64,000 nucleotides of DNA from Tenacibaculum sp. (GTDB taxonomy: Bacteria > Bacteroidota > Bacteroidia > Flavobacteriales > Flavobacteriaceae), in assembly GCA_020631475.1 (NCBI GenBank), contig JAHDHE010000003.1, positions 1-64,000 on the forward strand, written 5' to 3'. Within the stretch, counting starts at the first letter, position 1. Each line of letters opens with the position of its first letter. A program made the translations under genes and the position numbers. The notes beneath the pieces are model-generated. The model was not told where the DNA came from, did no database searches, and saw nothing but the letters and a program-made list of their open reading frames with translations. Of this stretch, positions 29,828 through 42,126 are shown piece by piece.

Positions 29828-31492
29828 ATGTGTGGAATTGTATGTGCGTTTGATTTAAAACAATCTTCAGAAAGTTTAAGACCTCAAGTATTAGAAATGG
29901 CTAAAAAGATTCGTCATCGCGGTCCAGACTGGAGCGGAATTTACAGCGACGATAAAGTAATAATGGCTCACGAACGTTTGGCTATTGTAGATCCTGCTTC
30001 AGGGCAACAACCTTTATTTAGTGCTGATAAAAAATTAGTTTTAGCTGCTAATGGAGAAATATACAATCACAGAGAATTAAAAAAACAATTTAAATTCGAT
30101 TATGAATTTCAAACTGAATCAGATTGTGAAGTAATTTTAGCACTACACAAAGAAAAAGGAGTTGATTTTCTTGATGATATGAATGGAATGTTTGGTTTTG
30201 CTTTATATGACGTTGAAAAAGACGAATATATTATAGCAAGAGATCATATGGGAATCATCCCTTTATATATCGGTTGGGATCAAAACGGAACATTTTATGT
30301 TGCCTCTGAATTAAAAGCTTTAGAAGGTGTTTGTGCTAAAATCGAATTATTTCCTCCTGGACATTATATGTCAAGTAAAGACGGAAAATTTGTACAATGG
30401 TATAAAAGAGATTGGAGTGAATATGATGCTGTAAAAGAAAACGAAACAAGCATACAAGAGGTTAAAGAAGCTTTAGAAGCTGCAGTTCATAGACAATTGA
30501 TGAGTGATGTTCCTTACGGAGTTTTATTGTCTGGTGGATTAGATTCATCAATCACCTCAGCCATTGCTAAAAAATATTCTCAAATGAGAGTTGAATCTGA
30601 CGACAAATCAGAAGCTTGGTATCCACAATTACACTCTTTTTCTGTTGGTCTAGATGGTTCTCCTGATTTAGCTGCTGCACAAAAAGTAGCTGATCATATT
30701 GGTACCATTCATCATGAAATAAAGTTCACCATCCAAGAAGGTTTAGATGCTATTAAAGATGTTATTTACAACATCGAAACGTATGATATTACAACGATTC
30801 GTTCTTCTACTCCAATGTATTTAATGGCTCGTGTTATAAAATCAATGGGAATTAAAATGGTATTATCTGGCGAAGGAGCTGATGAAATTTTTGGAGGATA
30901 TTTATATTTTCACAAAGCACCAAACGCGCAAGAATTCCACGAAGAAACTGTGCGTAAATTAGACAAATTACATATGTATGATTGTTTACGCGCAAACAAA
31001 AGTTTAATGGCTTGGGGAATTGAAGGTCGTGTTCCTTTTTTAGATAAAGAATTTATGGATGTTGCAATGCGCATCAACCCACAAGATAAAATGATTAACG
31101 GAGAACGCATGGAAAAATGGGTAATTCGTAAAGCATTTGAAGATATGCTACCGCAAGAAGTTGCTTGGAGACAAAAAGAACAATTTTCTGATGGTGTTGG
31201 TTATAGCTGGATTGACACTTTAAAAGAAGTTGTTGAAAAAGAAGTTACAGATGAGCAATTAGCAAACGCTAAATTCCGTTTTCCAATAAACACACCTTTA
31301 AACAAAGAAGAATTTTATTACCGTTCTATTTTCGAAGAACACTTTCCAAGTGATACCGCAGCATTAAGTGTACCACAAGAAGCAAGTGTTGCCTGTAGTA
31401 CAGCCACTGCTTTAGAATGGGATGAAGCTTTTAAAAACATGAACGAACCTTCTGGAAGAGCAATTATCAATGTACATGATGATGCTTATTAG
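29828..31492 (+). CDS. asnB: Asparagine synthase B (glutamine-hydrolysing)
   Basis: MCGIVCAFD Ntn-glutaminase start; LLSGGLDSSITSAIA PPi loop. Confidence 0.95.
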   Translation: MCGIVCAFDLKQSSESLRPQVLEMAKKIRHRGPDWSGIYSDDKVIMAHERLAIVDPASGQQPLFSADKKLVLAANGEIYNHRELKKQFKFDYEFQTESDCEVILALHKEKGVDFLDDMNGMFGFALYDVEKDEYIIARDHMGIIPLYIGWDQNGTFYVASELKALEGVCAKIELFPPGHYMSSKDGKFVQWYKRDWSEYDAVKENETSIQEVKEALEAAVHRQLMSDVPYGVLLSGGLDSSITSAIAKKYSQMRVESDDKSEAWYPQLHSFSVGLDGSPDLAAAQKVADHIGTIHHEIKFTIQEGLDAIKDVIYNIETYDITTIRSSTPMYLMARVIKSMGIKMVLSGEGADEIFGGYLYFHKAPNAQEFHEETVRKLDKLHMYDCLRANKSLMAWGIEGRVPFLDKEFMDVAMRINPQDKMINGERMEKWVIRKAFEDMLPQEVAWRQKEQFSDGVGYSWIDTLKEVVEKEVTDEQLANAKFRFPINTPLNKEEFYYRSIFEEHFPSDTAALSVPQEASVACSTATALEWDEAFKNMNEPSGRAIINVHDDAY

Positions 31493-31529
31493 ACGTGATT
31501 TTAACAAAAAATAAATTTTATCTACATAT

Positions 31530-31553
31530 AAAACCTTGCTTTTGCAAGGTTTT
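31530..31553 (+). terminator. Terminator of asnB
   Basis: AAAACCTTGC-TTTT-GCAAGGTTTT. Confidence 0.75.
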
Positions 31554-31610
31554 ATTGCTCAGCAACAAATCAACCTTAAACATAAAACCTAAAAATCTAA
31601 AATAAACCCA

Positions 31611-31750
31611 TTTTTAGCGATTTTAAGACATTTTTAAATAATTAACAAATGTTGATAATTAAAAACATCAATCGCTAAAAAGCTTTTATTCGGTTTATAA
31701 TTTTTGTAGATTTGTGTAGATTCAAAAAGTCGCTTTCGAGCGATTTTTTT
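31611..31750 (+). promoter_or_regulatory. Structured leader region upstream of gyrB
   Basis: TTTTTAGCGATT (31611-31622) / AATCGCTAAAAA (31670-31681) inverted repeat, then a UUCG-loop hairpin AAAAAGTCGCT-TTCG-AGCGATTTTTT (31724-31749) with a T-run. Confidence 0.55.
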
Positions 31751-31754
31751 ATGA

Positions 31755-33719
<1,965 letters not shown>

Positions 33720-33737
33720 TTTTCAAATTAAATAAAT

Positions 33738-33916
33738 GAGGCTGTCTAAAAAGTAAAAACGAAAAATGAAATTTAGATTATTTTTCGGTCACTTCTTTAA
33801 AAACATCAAAAAACCATCATTTTAACTTAAAAATGATGGTTTTTCTATAATTTCCGAGCCTGTCACAGAAAATTTTTCGGTAGAAAAGCTGACAAAAAGT
33901 CTTTTCAAACAGCCTC
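33738..33916. repeat. MITE-like element copy 2 (179 bp)
   Basis: Terminal GAGGCTGTCTAAAAAG / CTTTTCAAACAGCCTC; near-identical interior to 215-392. Confidence 0.85.
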
Positions 33917-33928
33917 ACTAAGAATGGT

Positions 33929-35788
33929 TTAGTTCTTCAACCAAGCATTTCTTAAAATTACTTTAGCATCAGTTACAGGTAATTCTTCTAATACTAGACC
34001 AGAACTTTCATAAGTAGGTTGTGTAAAATCACCTTCTAATTTTACTAAGTTCCCATCTCTGGTAACTTCCATAGTAATTTTATCTCCAGCTTTCCATTGC
34101 ATTGTTTTTCCAATAATTGGACGCGCATTTGCTAATAATACTTTTTCTCCATTTACAGATTCTAAAACATCTCCTGCTTTAATACCTAAAGCAGTTAAAG
34201 CGGTATTTGTTCTTGGAGTAAAGAAGATTTTTTTATCATTATTAACTGAAATAAAAGGTTGCCCTTTGGCATCAATAAAATATGCTGAATTGGTTGTCTT
34301 TGTTTCTTTTTTAACTCCAACTTTATTAAAATAAACTGAATAATCAATTGGGGTACTTCCTTCTACGTGGTTTGCGAAAAATGCTCCAACTTTAGGGTTT
34401 GTCATTTTTACAATCTCAGCAATAATCTCATCGTCTTTAAAAGGTTTATGTGCTCCGTATTTGTTAGATAAATCTCTCATTAAATCAACTAATCCATACT
34501 TTCCAGTACTTTCTTCACGTAAAATAATATCAAAACACATACCAATTAAAGCACCTTTCATATATACATTAGAGTAGTTCGAAGCGTATTCTTTATCTAA
34601 GATATTTTTACTCATTTCGGTAAAAGACATATCGTCTTTAAAACGTTTAGAAGTAGCAATTTTTCCTTGCATTTTAGCAATAAACTGCTCTGGAGTAATT
34701 AAGTCTTGATTTACTTGAAATAAGTTAGCAAAATATTCCGTAATTCCTTCATACATCCATAAGTGTTTAGACATATCAGGTTCGTTAAAATTAAAATTAT
34801 GAATCTCTTCTGAATGCACTGATAAAGGAGAAACAATATGGAAGAACTCATGAGAAACAGTTCCATTAATCATTCCATCTGCTAATTGCTTTTTAGAATA
34901 TGATTCTGGATACACAACAGTAGTTGAAGATAAGTGCTCTAAAGCACCAAAACTTTGCCATTTATATACTGCAGGATCAAATAGATATAATAAAATATTA
35001 TATTCTTTGGTAGTTTTAAAACCTTTTAAAAAGTTACTCTGCGCTTGCACCATTTTCTTTAAGTCAGCTTCCATATCTTTTGCAGAGTGCACTCCGTTAG
35101 GGGAGTATACTGATAAGGTAACATCAATTCCATCTACATTAAAACTTACATTGTTTAATGGAGCGTACATAATTGGGTTATCAGAGATTTCATCATATCT
35201 AGAAGCTACAAATACATCTTTAGTATTGTCTTCTTTAGTTGTGTTTTTATTAATTAAAGAAGTAGTTTCGTATAAGCTTGCAGGATGTAGAACATTAATT
35301 TTATAAGGAGTTTCTTTCTTTCCAGTAAAGTATCCTACAAAACCAGGAAGGTTTAAGAAGAAGTTTTTATCCTTTTCGATGTTTGTACCTGCCATTACGT
35401 AAATTCCGTGTTTTACTTCAGAATCGAAAGTATCATCTACTTGGTATGATAACTTGTCCATTTTTGTGGCGTTGTTAATTTTCCAAGAATTTTGATCTAA
35501 TTTCTCAACAGTTAATTCATTTTCGTCATAATCAAAAGCTTTAAAGTTAGATACAAACTGACCGTAGTTACTCATAGCATACGTTCCAGGAACAATTGCG
35601 GGAATATTATAAACGATGGTAGCTTCTTTAATTTTATGAGGATTAACTTCTACAGTTACTTTATCATCAACAACATTATTAATATCGATAGTTGTTTCGA
35701 TTAAAGGAGTTTCTTTTGTTAAGTTTTTAGAAGAAGAACAACTTCCTAAAACAGCAATAGCAGCAATAGCTACAAGTATTTTTTTCAT
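33929..35788 (-). CDS. M61 family metallopeptidase with PDZ domain (lipoprotein)
   Basis: SHEFFHIVSPLSVHSEEI motif, lipobox VLGSCSSS, C-terminal PDZ-like GIKAGDVLESVNG. Confidence 0.85.
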   Translation of the reverse strand: MKKILVAIAAIAVLGSCSSSKNLTKETPLIETTIDINNVVDDKVTVEVNPHKIKEATIVYNIPAIVPGTYAMSNYGQFVSNFKAFDYDENELTVEKLDQNSWKINNATKMDKLSYQVDDTFDSEVKHGIYVMAGTNIEKDKNFFLNLPGFVGYFTGKKETPYKINVLHPASLYETTSLINKNTTKEDNTKDVFVASRYDEISDNPIMYAPLNNVSFNVDGIDVTLSVYSPNGVHSAKDMEADLKKMVQAQSNFLKGFKTTKEYNILLYLFDPAVYKWQSFGALEHLSSTTVVYPESYSKKQLADGMINGTVSHEFFHIVSPLSVHSEEIHNFNFNEPDMSKHLWMYEGITEYFANLFQVNQDLITPEQFIAKMQGKIATSKRFKDDMSFTEMSKNILDKEYASNYSNVYMKGALIGMCFDIILREESTGKYGLVDLMRDLSNKYGAHKPFKDDEIIAEIVKMTNPKVGAFFANHVEGSTPIDYSVYFNKVGVKKETKTTNSAYFIDAKGQPFISVNNDKKIFFTPRTNTALTALGIKAGDVLESVNGEKVLLANARPIIGKTMQWKAGDKITMEVTRDGNLVKLEGDFTQPTYESSGLVLEELPVTDAKVILRNAWLKN

Positions 35789-35897
35789 GATGTGATTTAT
35801 TAGTTTCTAGTATTTGTACTGATTAAAGACGATTTGTTACAAACTATGCAACATATTTAACACCTTTTTAAGAGATACAACCTACGTTAAAACGTTG

Positions 35898-35905
35898 TAC
35901 CTTTG
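35898..35905 (+). promoter_or_regulatory. Candidate -7 box TACCTTTG immediately upstream of the radical SAM gene
   Basis: Matches TAnnTTTG; ATG at 35913. No clear -33 TTTG partner seen. Confidence 0.45.
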
Positions 35906-35912
35906 CAACGGC

Positions 35913-37883
35913 ATGAGAATAAGACGAGTTTCAGATTGGTTACCTACTACAAATAAGGAGGTTAAGTTAAGAGGATGGGAAGAATTAGATGTAATTCTTT
36001 TTAGTGGAGATGCATATGTAGATCATCCATCATTTGGTCCTGCAGTAATTGGACGTATATTAGAGAGTTACGGACTAAAAGTTGCAATTGTACCACAACC
36101 TAGTGTACATGATAATTTACAAGATTTTGAAAAGTTAGGGAGACCTCGTTTATTTTTCGCGGTTACTGGTGGATGTATGGATCCAATGGTAAGTAATTAT
36201 ACCGCTAGTAAACGTCGAAGAGATAAAGATGCTTATACACCAAATGGAGATAAAGGGTTTAGACCTGATTATGCAACTTCTGTGTATTCGAAAATTTTAA
36301 AAGAGAAATTTCCAGATGTTCCTGTTTTGATAGGAGGAATTGAAGCTTCGTTACGTCGAGTAACGCATTACGATTATTGGTCTGATAAACTATTGCCAAC
36401 AATTTTAGAAACTTCTAAAGCTGATATGTTGGTTTATGGAATGGGAGAACAACCTTTACGAGAAATTGTTGAGTTGTTACAAAAAGGAGTTCCATTTTCG
36501 AGTTTAAAAACTATTAAACAAACTGCCGTTTTTATTAAAGACGGAGAGAAAATTCCGAAGAATAAAAATTGGCAAGATGTTGAAATCAGTTCGCATGAAG
36601 TTTGTTTAAAAGATAAAAAAGCATACGCATCCAACTTTAAAGTAATAGAACAGGAGTCGAATAAATTATATGCGCGTCGTATTTTTCAACAAGTTGGAAA
36701 TAAAAAGTTGATGATAAATCCGCCTTTTCCAACAATGACGGAAGAGGAGATTGATGCTTCTTTCGATTTACCTTTTACACGTTTACCGCATCCAAAGTAT
36801 AACAAACGAGGACCAATTCCTGCGTTTGAAATGATTAAGTTCTCTATAAACATTCACCGTGGATGTTTTGGAGGATGTAGTTTTTGTACAATTTCTGCAC
36901 ACCAAGGAAAATTCATAGCAAGTCGTAGTCAAGAGTCTGTATTAAAAGAAGTTGATGCTGTTGCTCAGATGGATGATTTTAAAGGATATTTATCTGATAT
37001 TGGTGGACCTTCTGCAAATATGTACAAGATGAAGGGTAAAGTACAATCTATTTGTGATAAATGTGTTGCGCCGTCTTGTATTTCGCCAGTGATTTGCTCT
37101 AATTTAGACACTTCTCATAAACCACTAACCAAATTATATCAAGCTGTTGATGCTCATCCGAAAGTAAAAAAATCATTTATAGGAAGTGGAATTCGACACG
37201 ATATGTTAGTGCCAGAGTTTAATAAAAACGCAGATCCGAGAGAGTTAGATGCATATACCGAAGAGGTAATGACGAATCATGTTTCTGGACGTTTAAAAGT
37301 AGCTCCAGAACATACTTCTGATCCTGTTTTAAAACTAATGCGTAAACCATCATTTAAATATTTTCATATGTTTAAAGATAGATTTGACCGTATTAATATA
37401 AAGAAGAAATTAAAGCTACAATTAATACCATATTTTATATCGAGTCATCCAGCTTGTGAAAAAGAAGATATGGCAAATTTAGCTGCTGAAACCAAAGATA
37501 TGGGCTTTCAGTTAGAGCAAGTACAAGGGTTTACACCAACACCTATGACGGTTGCTACGGTGATTTATTATAGTGGGTATCATCCATATACTTTAAAACC
37601 AACTAAAACTCCTAAGACAGCTAAAGAAAAAGAAGAGCAACATCGTTTTTTCTTTTGGTATAAAAAGGAAAATAGAAAATGGATTAAAGATACGCTTACC
37701 AAAGTTGGACGTAATGATCTACTAAAAAAGTTATTACCTGAAGATAATTCATGGAAGAAAAATAAAGCAGGAAAAGCTAAAAATACTTTTGACGATACGG
37801 TGACTGCTTTTAACCCGAAATCAAGAAACTCACGAAATAGATCTAAAAGTAAAACCACAGGTTTTAAAAAGAAAAGAAGGTAG
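35913..37883 (+). CDS. YgiQ family radical SAM protein
   Basis: NIHRGCFGGCSFCTISAHQGK CxxxCxxC motif with YgiQ-type N-terminus (RRVSDWLPTTNKEV). Confidence 0.9.
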   Translation: MRIRRVSDWLPTTNKEVKLRGWEELDVILFSGDAYVDHPSFGPAVIGRILESYGLKVAIVPQPSVHDNLQDFEKLGRPRLFFAVTGGCMDPMVSNYTASKRRRDKDAYTPNGDKGFRPDYATSVYSKILKEKFPDVPVLIGGIEASLRRVTHYDYWSDKLLPTILETSKADMLVYGMGEQPLREIVELLQKGVPFSSLKTIKQTAVFIKDGEKIPKNKNWQDVEISSHEVCLKDKKAYASNFKVIEQESNKLYARRIFQQVGNKKLMINPPFPTMTEEEIDASFDLPFTRLPHPKYNKRGPIPAFEMIKFSINIHRGCFGGCSFCTISAHQGKFIASRSQESVLKEVDAVAQMDDFKGYLSDIGGPSANMYKMKGKVQSICDKCVAPSCISPVICSNLDTSHKPLTKLYQAVDAHPKVKKSFIGSGIRHDMLVPEFNKNADPRELDAYTEEVMTNHVSGRLKVAPEHTSDPVLKLMRKPSFKYFHMFKDRFDRINIKKKLKLQLIPYFISSHPACEKEDMANLAAETKDMGFQLEQVQGFTPTPMTVATVIYYSGYHPYTLKPTKTPKTAKEKEEQHRFFFWYKKENRKWIKDTLTKVGRNDLLKKLLPEDNSWKKNKAGKAKNTFDDTVTAFNPKSRNSRNRSKSKTTGFKKKRR

Positions 37884-37909
37884 TTTATATTAACATCTCA
37901 TAAAGAAAA

Positions 37910-37945
37910 CGAGTAAAGCCAAATTTTTATACTTGGCTTTACTCG
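37910..37945. terminator. Bidirectional terminator between convergent genes
   Basis: CGAGTAAAGCCAA-loop-TTGGCTTTACTCG, 13-bp stem. Confidence 0.75.
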
Positions 37946-37954
37946 TTTTAGCTA

Positions 37955-38605
37955 TCACATCATTCCATAGTACAGATAAATCACAAAAACGGTATCAACA
38001 AATCCGTGAACAGCTACATTAAACCATAAATCATTCTTTTTAAAATGAAAAATAACAGCTAAAAGCATTCCGGTAATACCAGATAAAAGCTGTCCACTTA
38101 TTCCTTGGTAGGCATGAACGTAACCAAAAAGAATTCCTAAAAGAAGAATATTAAAAATAAGACTTAGGGTACTTGAACCAAAAAACTTAGTAAATTGTCT
38201 CATTAAATAACCTCTAAATACTATTTCTTCACCAAACGCAGCCGATGCCCAAATGTAACCAAGTAAACTTATGCATGCAGTTAAGTTTCCTTTATAAGGA
38301 TCAAATACAGAAAGATCAATAGGTTGTTCAGTAAGATAAGTAATACCTGGTAGCATTATATAGCTATAAAACAGAAAAATTGCTGCACCAACTAACGGAG
38401 CTATGATTAATAAGTTTTTTAGATTGAATTTTTCTCGTTGAAACCCTAAAGATTTAAAGAGGTCTTTTTTATATTCTATAGCACTTGCTATTAAAATTAT
38501 AATGGCTCCTATAATCATTTGAAAATTTCCTGATAAGTATAAAATACAGCAAATAACAATAGTAATTATTGGTGTTAAATTTGAAATTAAAAAGGCTTTT
38601 TTCAT
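37955..38605 (-). CDS. CPBP family intramembrane (glutamic) metalloprotease
   Basis: EEIVFRGYLMRQF and downstream FGYVHAYQG / NVAVHGFVD motifs; multi-TM. Confidence 0.88.
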   Translation of the reverse strand: MKKAFLISNLTPIITIVICCILYLSGNFQMIIGAIIILIASAIEYKKDLFKSLGFQREKFNLKNLLIIAPLVGAAIFLFYSYIMLPGITYLTEQPIDLSVFDPYKGNLTACISLLGYIWASAAFGEEIVFRGYLMRQFTKFFGSSTLSLIFNILLLGILFGYVHAYQGISGQLLSGITGMLLAVIFHFKKNDLWFNVAVHGFVDTVFVIYLYYGMM

Positions 38606-38720
38606 TGTTTATTCGTTTTAAATTTTAAACAAAGTAAAAACGATAAAGCAATAAAAACGCCAATATATAGCTTGTTTTTACCGAATGGTATCAAAATAAT
38701 TACTGAATAGTTTATGTATT

Positions 38721-39551
38721 TCAAGTCTTACTTTCAAACCAATTCATAAAAGCTTGTTTTTTGTGTCTACTAATATTTATTTGCAAAGATTCCTTATTTG
38801 GAATTGTAGGTTTTAATAGTAATGATAATTTTCCGTTTTCTATAGATTGTATTTGTTCTATCGAGCGAAGATGAATTATAGTTTGTCTATTAGTTCTAAA
38901 AAAACTTTGTTCATTTACTTTACTTTCAATTTCGTTTAAAGTGAAATCTGTCATAATTAAAGTACCATCTGTTTTTACAATGTATACAATTTTGTTTTCA
39001 CTATATATAAAAGCTATTTCAGAATGTTTAACCAATGTTATTTTTCCACTTTGTTGTACTTTAAGTACCCCTTGAATAGAGTTAAGTTTATGCAGTTTGT
39101 ATATGTCAGATGAAAATAAAAGAGAAATTAGTATAGTGTCTATTAATAAAGAAACTAAAAGTCCATTTAATAGATAGTAAAAGTTATAATCTACTTTCCC
39201 ATTAACCAAAAAGTTTGAAATATAATAAAAAGGAATATAAAATATAGTAATGTAACCTAAAGTTGAAAATAAGAAAAACAATAATGCTTTTGAATTAATT
39301 TTTTCAGAAAAGTATTTACGTTTAAAGTATTTAAAATTAAAATATGAAATAATAATAGCAACACTACCACCAATAATAGAAGCAATAATTGGAATTATAG
39401 GAAATTGATAGTTTCTATTAAATGGAAAGTTTTCTGGTGTAGTAAAGTGATTAATAATAATAGAAAACACTATAATAAAAAAGCTATTTTTAATCCAGTA
39501 ATTTGAAAGATTAATGTTTTGTTTAAAAAAAAGATGTATTGTTTTCATCAA
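38721..39551 (-). CDS. LytTR-type DNA-binding protein with N-terminal TM domain
   Basis: C-terminal IAFIYSENKIVYIVKTDGTLIMTDFTLNEIESKV..FFRTNRQTIIHLRSIEQI pattern. Confidence 0.85.
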   Translation of the reverse strand: MMKTIHLFFKQNINLSNYWIKNSFFIIVFSIIINHFTTPENFPFNRNYQFPIIPIIASIIGGSVAIIISYFNFKYFKRKYFSEKINSKALLFFLFSTLGYITIFYIPFYYISNFLVNGKVDYNFYYLLNGLLVSLLIDTILISLLFSSDIYKLHKLNSIQGVLKVQQSGKITLVKHSEIAFIYSENKIVYIVKTDGTLIMTDFTLNEIESKVNEQSFFRTNRQTIIHLRSIEQIQSIENGKLSLLLKPTIPNKESLQINISRHKKQAFMNWFESKT

Positions 39552-39575
39552 GAGCTTTAATATGTTGTTTTAGTT

Positions 39576-40439
39576 TTATAACGCTATCATTTTAATAAAT
39601 TCTTCTACGTACCTATCTTCATAATCATAAATAGCCATAATATGTTTACTTTCAATATCCCAAAACTTAGTATTAGTTTTATTTGCAGCATTATAAATAT
39701 TCCTTCCTAGTTGGTAAGGAACTTGAACGTCGGATTTACTATGTAAAATTAAAGTTGGAATCTTTAAGTTCTTTATTTCTTCTTCAGCAGGGAAATCGTT
39801 GTTCATTATTAATGGAACTATCCATTTAAAGTTTTCTAATTTTAGCATTCTTGCATATACTTTCCCAATATCTGGAAAGGAACTAAAGGTTCCTTCTAAG
39901 ATTAAACCTTTTACTTTTTCTTGTCTTTGACTAGCAGTCATTGTAGCAAAAGCTCCACCTAACGATTGTCCCCAAATTATAATAGGTTTTCCCTTAATAT
40001 CATTCATTTCTGTAACTTTATCAAAAATAAATAAAGCATCCTTTTTCAAAATCAAGGAGTTATTTGCTTCTCCAGTTGATTTTCCAAAGTTTCTACGCTC
40101 AAAACTAAATATTTGGAAACCTTTTTTTAAAAGAGGTTTGTAAGATTTTTGAATAGAAGACATTAAATGCATTCCCTTACCAGAATAATGGAAAATTGTT
40201 CCTATTGTCTCAATTGAATCTGGTTTAAAGAGAACCCCATGTAATTTTACGTCTTTATCTACATTAAAATAAAACTCTTGATAATTTAATTTTGATGTAA
40301 ATTCAATGTAATGAGTTCCATTCATTTTATAAATCATTTGATCTGAAAATCTTGAAAATCGAAGAAATAAAATGGTTAAAACTAATATAGAGATAATTAT
40401 AAGTGTTAACCATTTTGCAATTTTTAAAACCTTGTTCAT
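39576..40439 (-). CDS. Alpha/beta hydrolase
   Basis: GQSLGGAFA nucleophile elbow; SKSDVQVPYQLG acid region. Confidence 0.85.
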   Translation of the reverse strand: MNKVLKIAKWLTLIIISILVLTILFLRFSRFSDQMIYKMNGTHYIEFTSKLNYQEFYFNVDKDVKLHGVLFKPDSIETIGTIFHYSGKGMHLMSSIQKSYKPLLKKGFQIFSFERRNFGKSTGEANNSLILKKDALFIFDKVTEMNDIKGKPIIIWGQSLGGAFATMTASQRQEKVKGLILEGTFSSFPDIGKVYARMLKLENFKWIVPLIMNNDFPAEEEIKNLKIPTLILHSKSDVQVPYQLGRNIYNAANKTNTKFWDIESKHIMAIYDYEDRYVEEFIKMIAL

Positions 40440-40450
40440 AGAATGTCTTT

Positions 40451-42091
40451 TTACTTAATAGTGTTTAGGGTTTTCATAGCAAATTTTCCCACTTTTCCAT
40501 TAGAATTTATAGATATTGTTTTATTAAGTAAACTTTTAGCTTTCTCTTTATTACCAATTTTTAAATAAGCTTTTCCTAAATTTAAATAAGCATTAGCAGA
40601 GTTAGGAAAAAGCTGAGTAATAAATGAAAATATTTGAATCGCAGCTTGCTCTTGTTTAACACTTAGCATACGATGAGCAGACTTACTTAACTCCGCTTCA
40701 AAATCAATGAATTTATATCGAGGATCTTTTACCATTTTTATAACTTCTGTAGCTAATTTTTGAGGGTCTCCAGCCATATATAATTCTCTTATATATTCTA
40801 ATGGGTTTATTTTAAAATCTTTTCCTGAAAATGTTAATGCAGCATTTAAAACAGGATCTTGATTAGATGCATACTCTGAAAAACTCATTTCAATTGGAAT
40901 TTGAGGAGCTAACCATTCAGCGTATTCCCATGTTGGTTTCCCCTGCCACCAAGCATAAGATAATTGAATAGTAAGATTACTATTAGGTAAAGTTACAGGA
41001 CGTGCATCTCCCCAAAAATTCACGTTTTCGGCAGTTGGCTCACCCACAAAAATAGCATTCGTATAGTTGTGTAATTCATTAACTAAATTTTGAGCAGCAG
41101 AGTAAGTGCGTTTACCAATAATTACATACAAACTACCAATTTTATTAATTTTCTTAGTTTCAATAATTCCTGTGATAACATCTTTATTTAGGTAACTATT
41201 TCCGCCACCATTTAAACGAACATCAATAATTAATTTTTCAACATTGTTGTTTTCAACAAAATCAAAAACACGTTTATAAAAATCTTTTGTGTTCTCTTTA
41301 GGATTATTAGCAACTCTACTATGTCTTACATACACGGTTTTTTTATTCGCTAAATATTCGAAGAAATAAACTTTATCAAGATTTTTCAGATACAATGGAG
41401 TAAAAGATTGATCTCTTGCATCTAGCCAATTTTCATTTTGACGAACATACCCACGATGGGTAGGCATATTTTCTCCTTTTTTCATAACTTCGAAAGAGTG
41501 TGCGAAAACTTTGCCTTTTTTTTCTAAAGTAAGTGTAACTTTATTTTGAAGAGTTTTTGTAATTTTTTGAGCATGTAATATTTCAGGAAGCCTTAAATTG
41601 TTAATTCCGTAAGCTTTAAAATATTGTGAGTTTTCTGATTCTACTGTTGGCTCAATTGTTTTTAAAGCTTTTAAAATGGGTGTTTTTTCTATAGCTATAA
41701 CTTTTGCTCCAATTGCTTTAGCGTACTTTTTATGTGTTCCTTGTATATACACTCCATCTTTAAACTGATATAAATTGAAAGGTAATTGTGAGAATTTATA
41801 TGATTTTTGGTTAAAACTAACATAACTATGCCCGTATTTAAATAAAGATACAAGTCGAGAAAAACCAACAACTACTTCGTGTTGTGTTAAATTAGGAATG
41901 TCTTTATAAAGTGATTTTACCTCGGTATCAAAAACATTTTTGGTTGTTTTTACAAAAAGATGTGAGTAATCTTTATGCACTGTTTTTTGAAAAAAACGAA
42001 GATCATTTTGCCATTGTTTTGAAGTTAATTTTTCTTGTGCTGATAATTGAAAGAAAAATAATAGACTAAGTATTAAAAATATTTTTTTCAT
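40451..42091 (-). CDS. S41-like peptidase with C-terminal TPR segment
   Basis: DVRLNGGGNS...GKRTYSAAQNLVNEL, then NAYLNLGKAYLKIGNKEKA TPR. Confidence 0.8.
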   Translation of the reverse strand: MKKIFLILSLLFFFQLSAQEKLTSKQWQNDLRFFQKTVHKDYSHLFVKTTKNVFDTEVKSLYKDIPNLTQHEVVVGFSRLVSLFKYGHSYVSFNQKSYKFSQLPFNLYQFKDGVYIQGTHKKYAKAIGAKVIAIEKTPILKALKTIEPTVESENSQYFKAYGINNLRLPEILHAQKITKTLQNKVTLTLEKKGKVFAHSFEVMKKGENMPTHRGYVRQNENWLDARDQSFTPLYLKNLDKVYFFEYLANKKTVYVRHSRVANNPKENTKDFYKRVFDFVENNNVEKLIIDVRLNGGGNSYLNKDVITGIIETKKINKIGSLYVIIGKRTYSAAQNLVNELHNYTNAIFVGEPTAENVNFWGDARPVTLPNSNLTIQLSYAWWQGKPTWEYAEWLAPQIPIEMSFSEYASNQDPVLNAALTFSGKDFKINPLEYIRELYMAGDPQKLATEVIKMVKDPRYKFIDFEAELSKSAHRMLSVKQEQAAIQIFSFITQLFPNSANAYLNLGKAYLKIGNKEKAKSLLNKTISINSNGKVGKFAMKTLNTIK

Positions 42092-42126
42092 AATAATGTA
42101 GTTGATTTTTTTTGATAAAGTATATT

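Noticed and set aside
31650-31662. DnaA-box-like TTATCAACA upstream of gyrB as part of an origin
   Set aside because: Single imperfect site, no cluster of boxes, no dnaA nearby.
37955-38605. CPBP protein as a bacteriocin immunity system
   Set aside because: No small leader-peptide ORF or bacteriocin exporter was found nearby; left as a general cluster observation.
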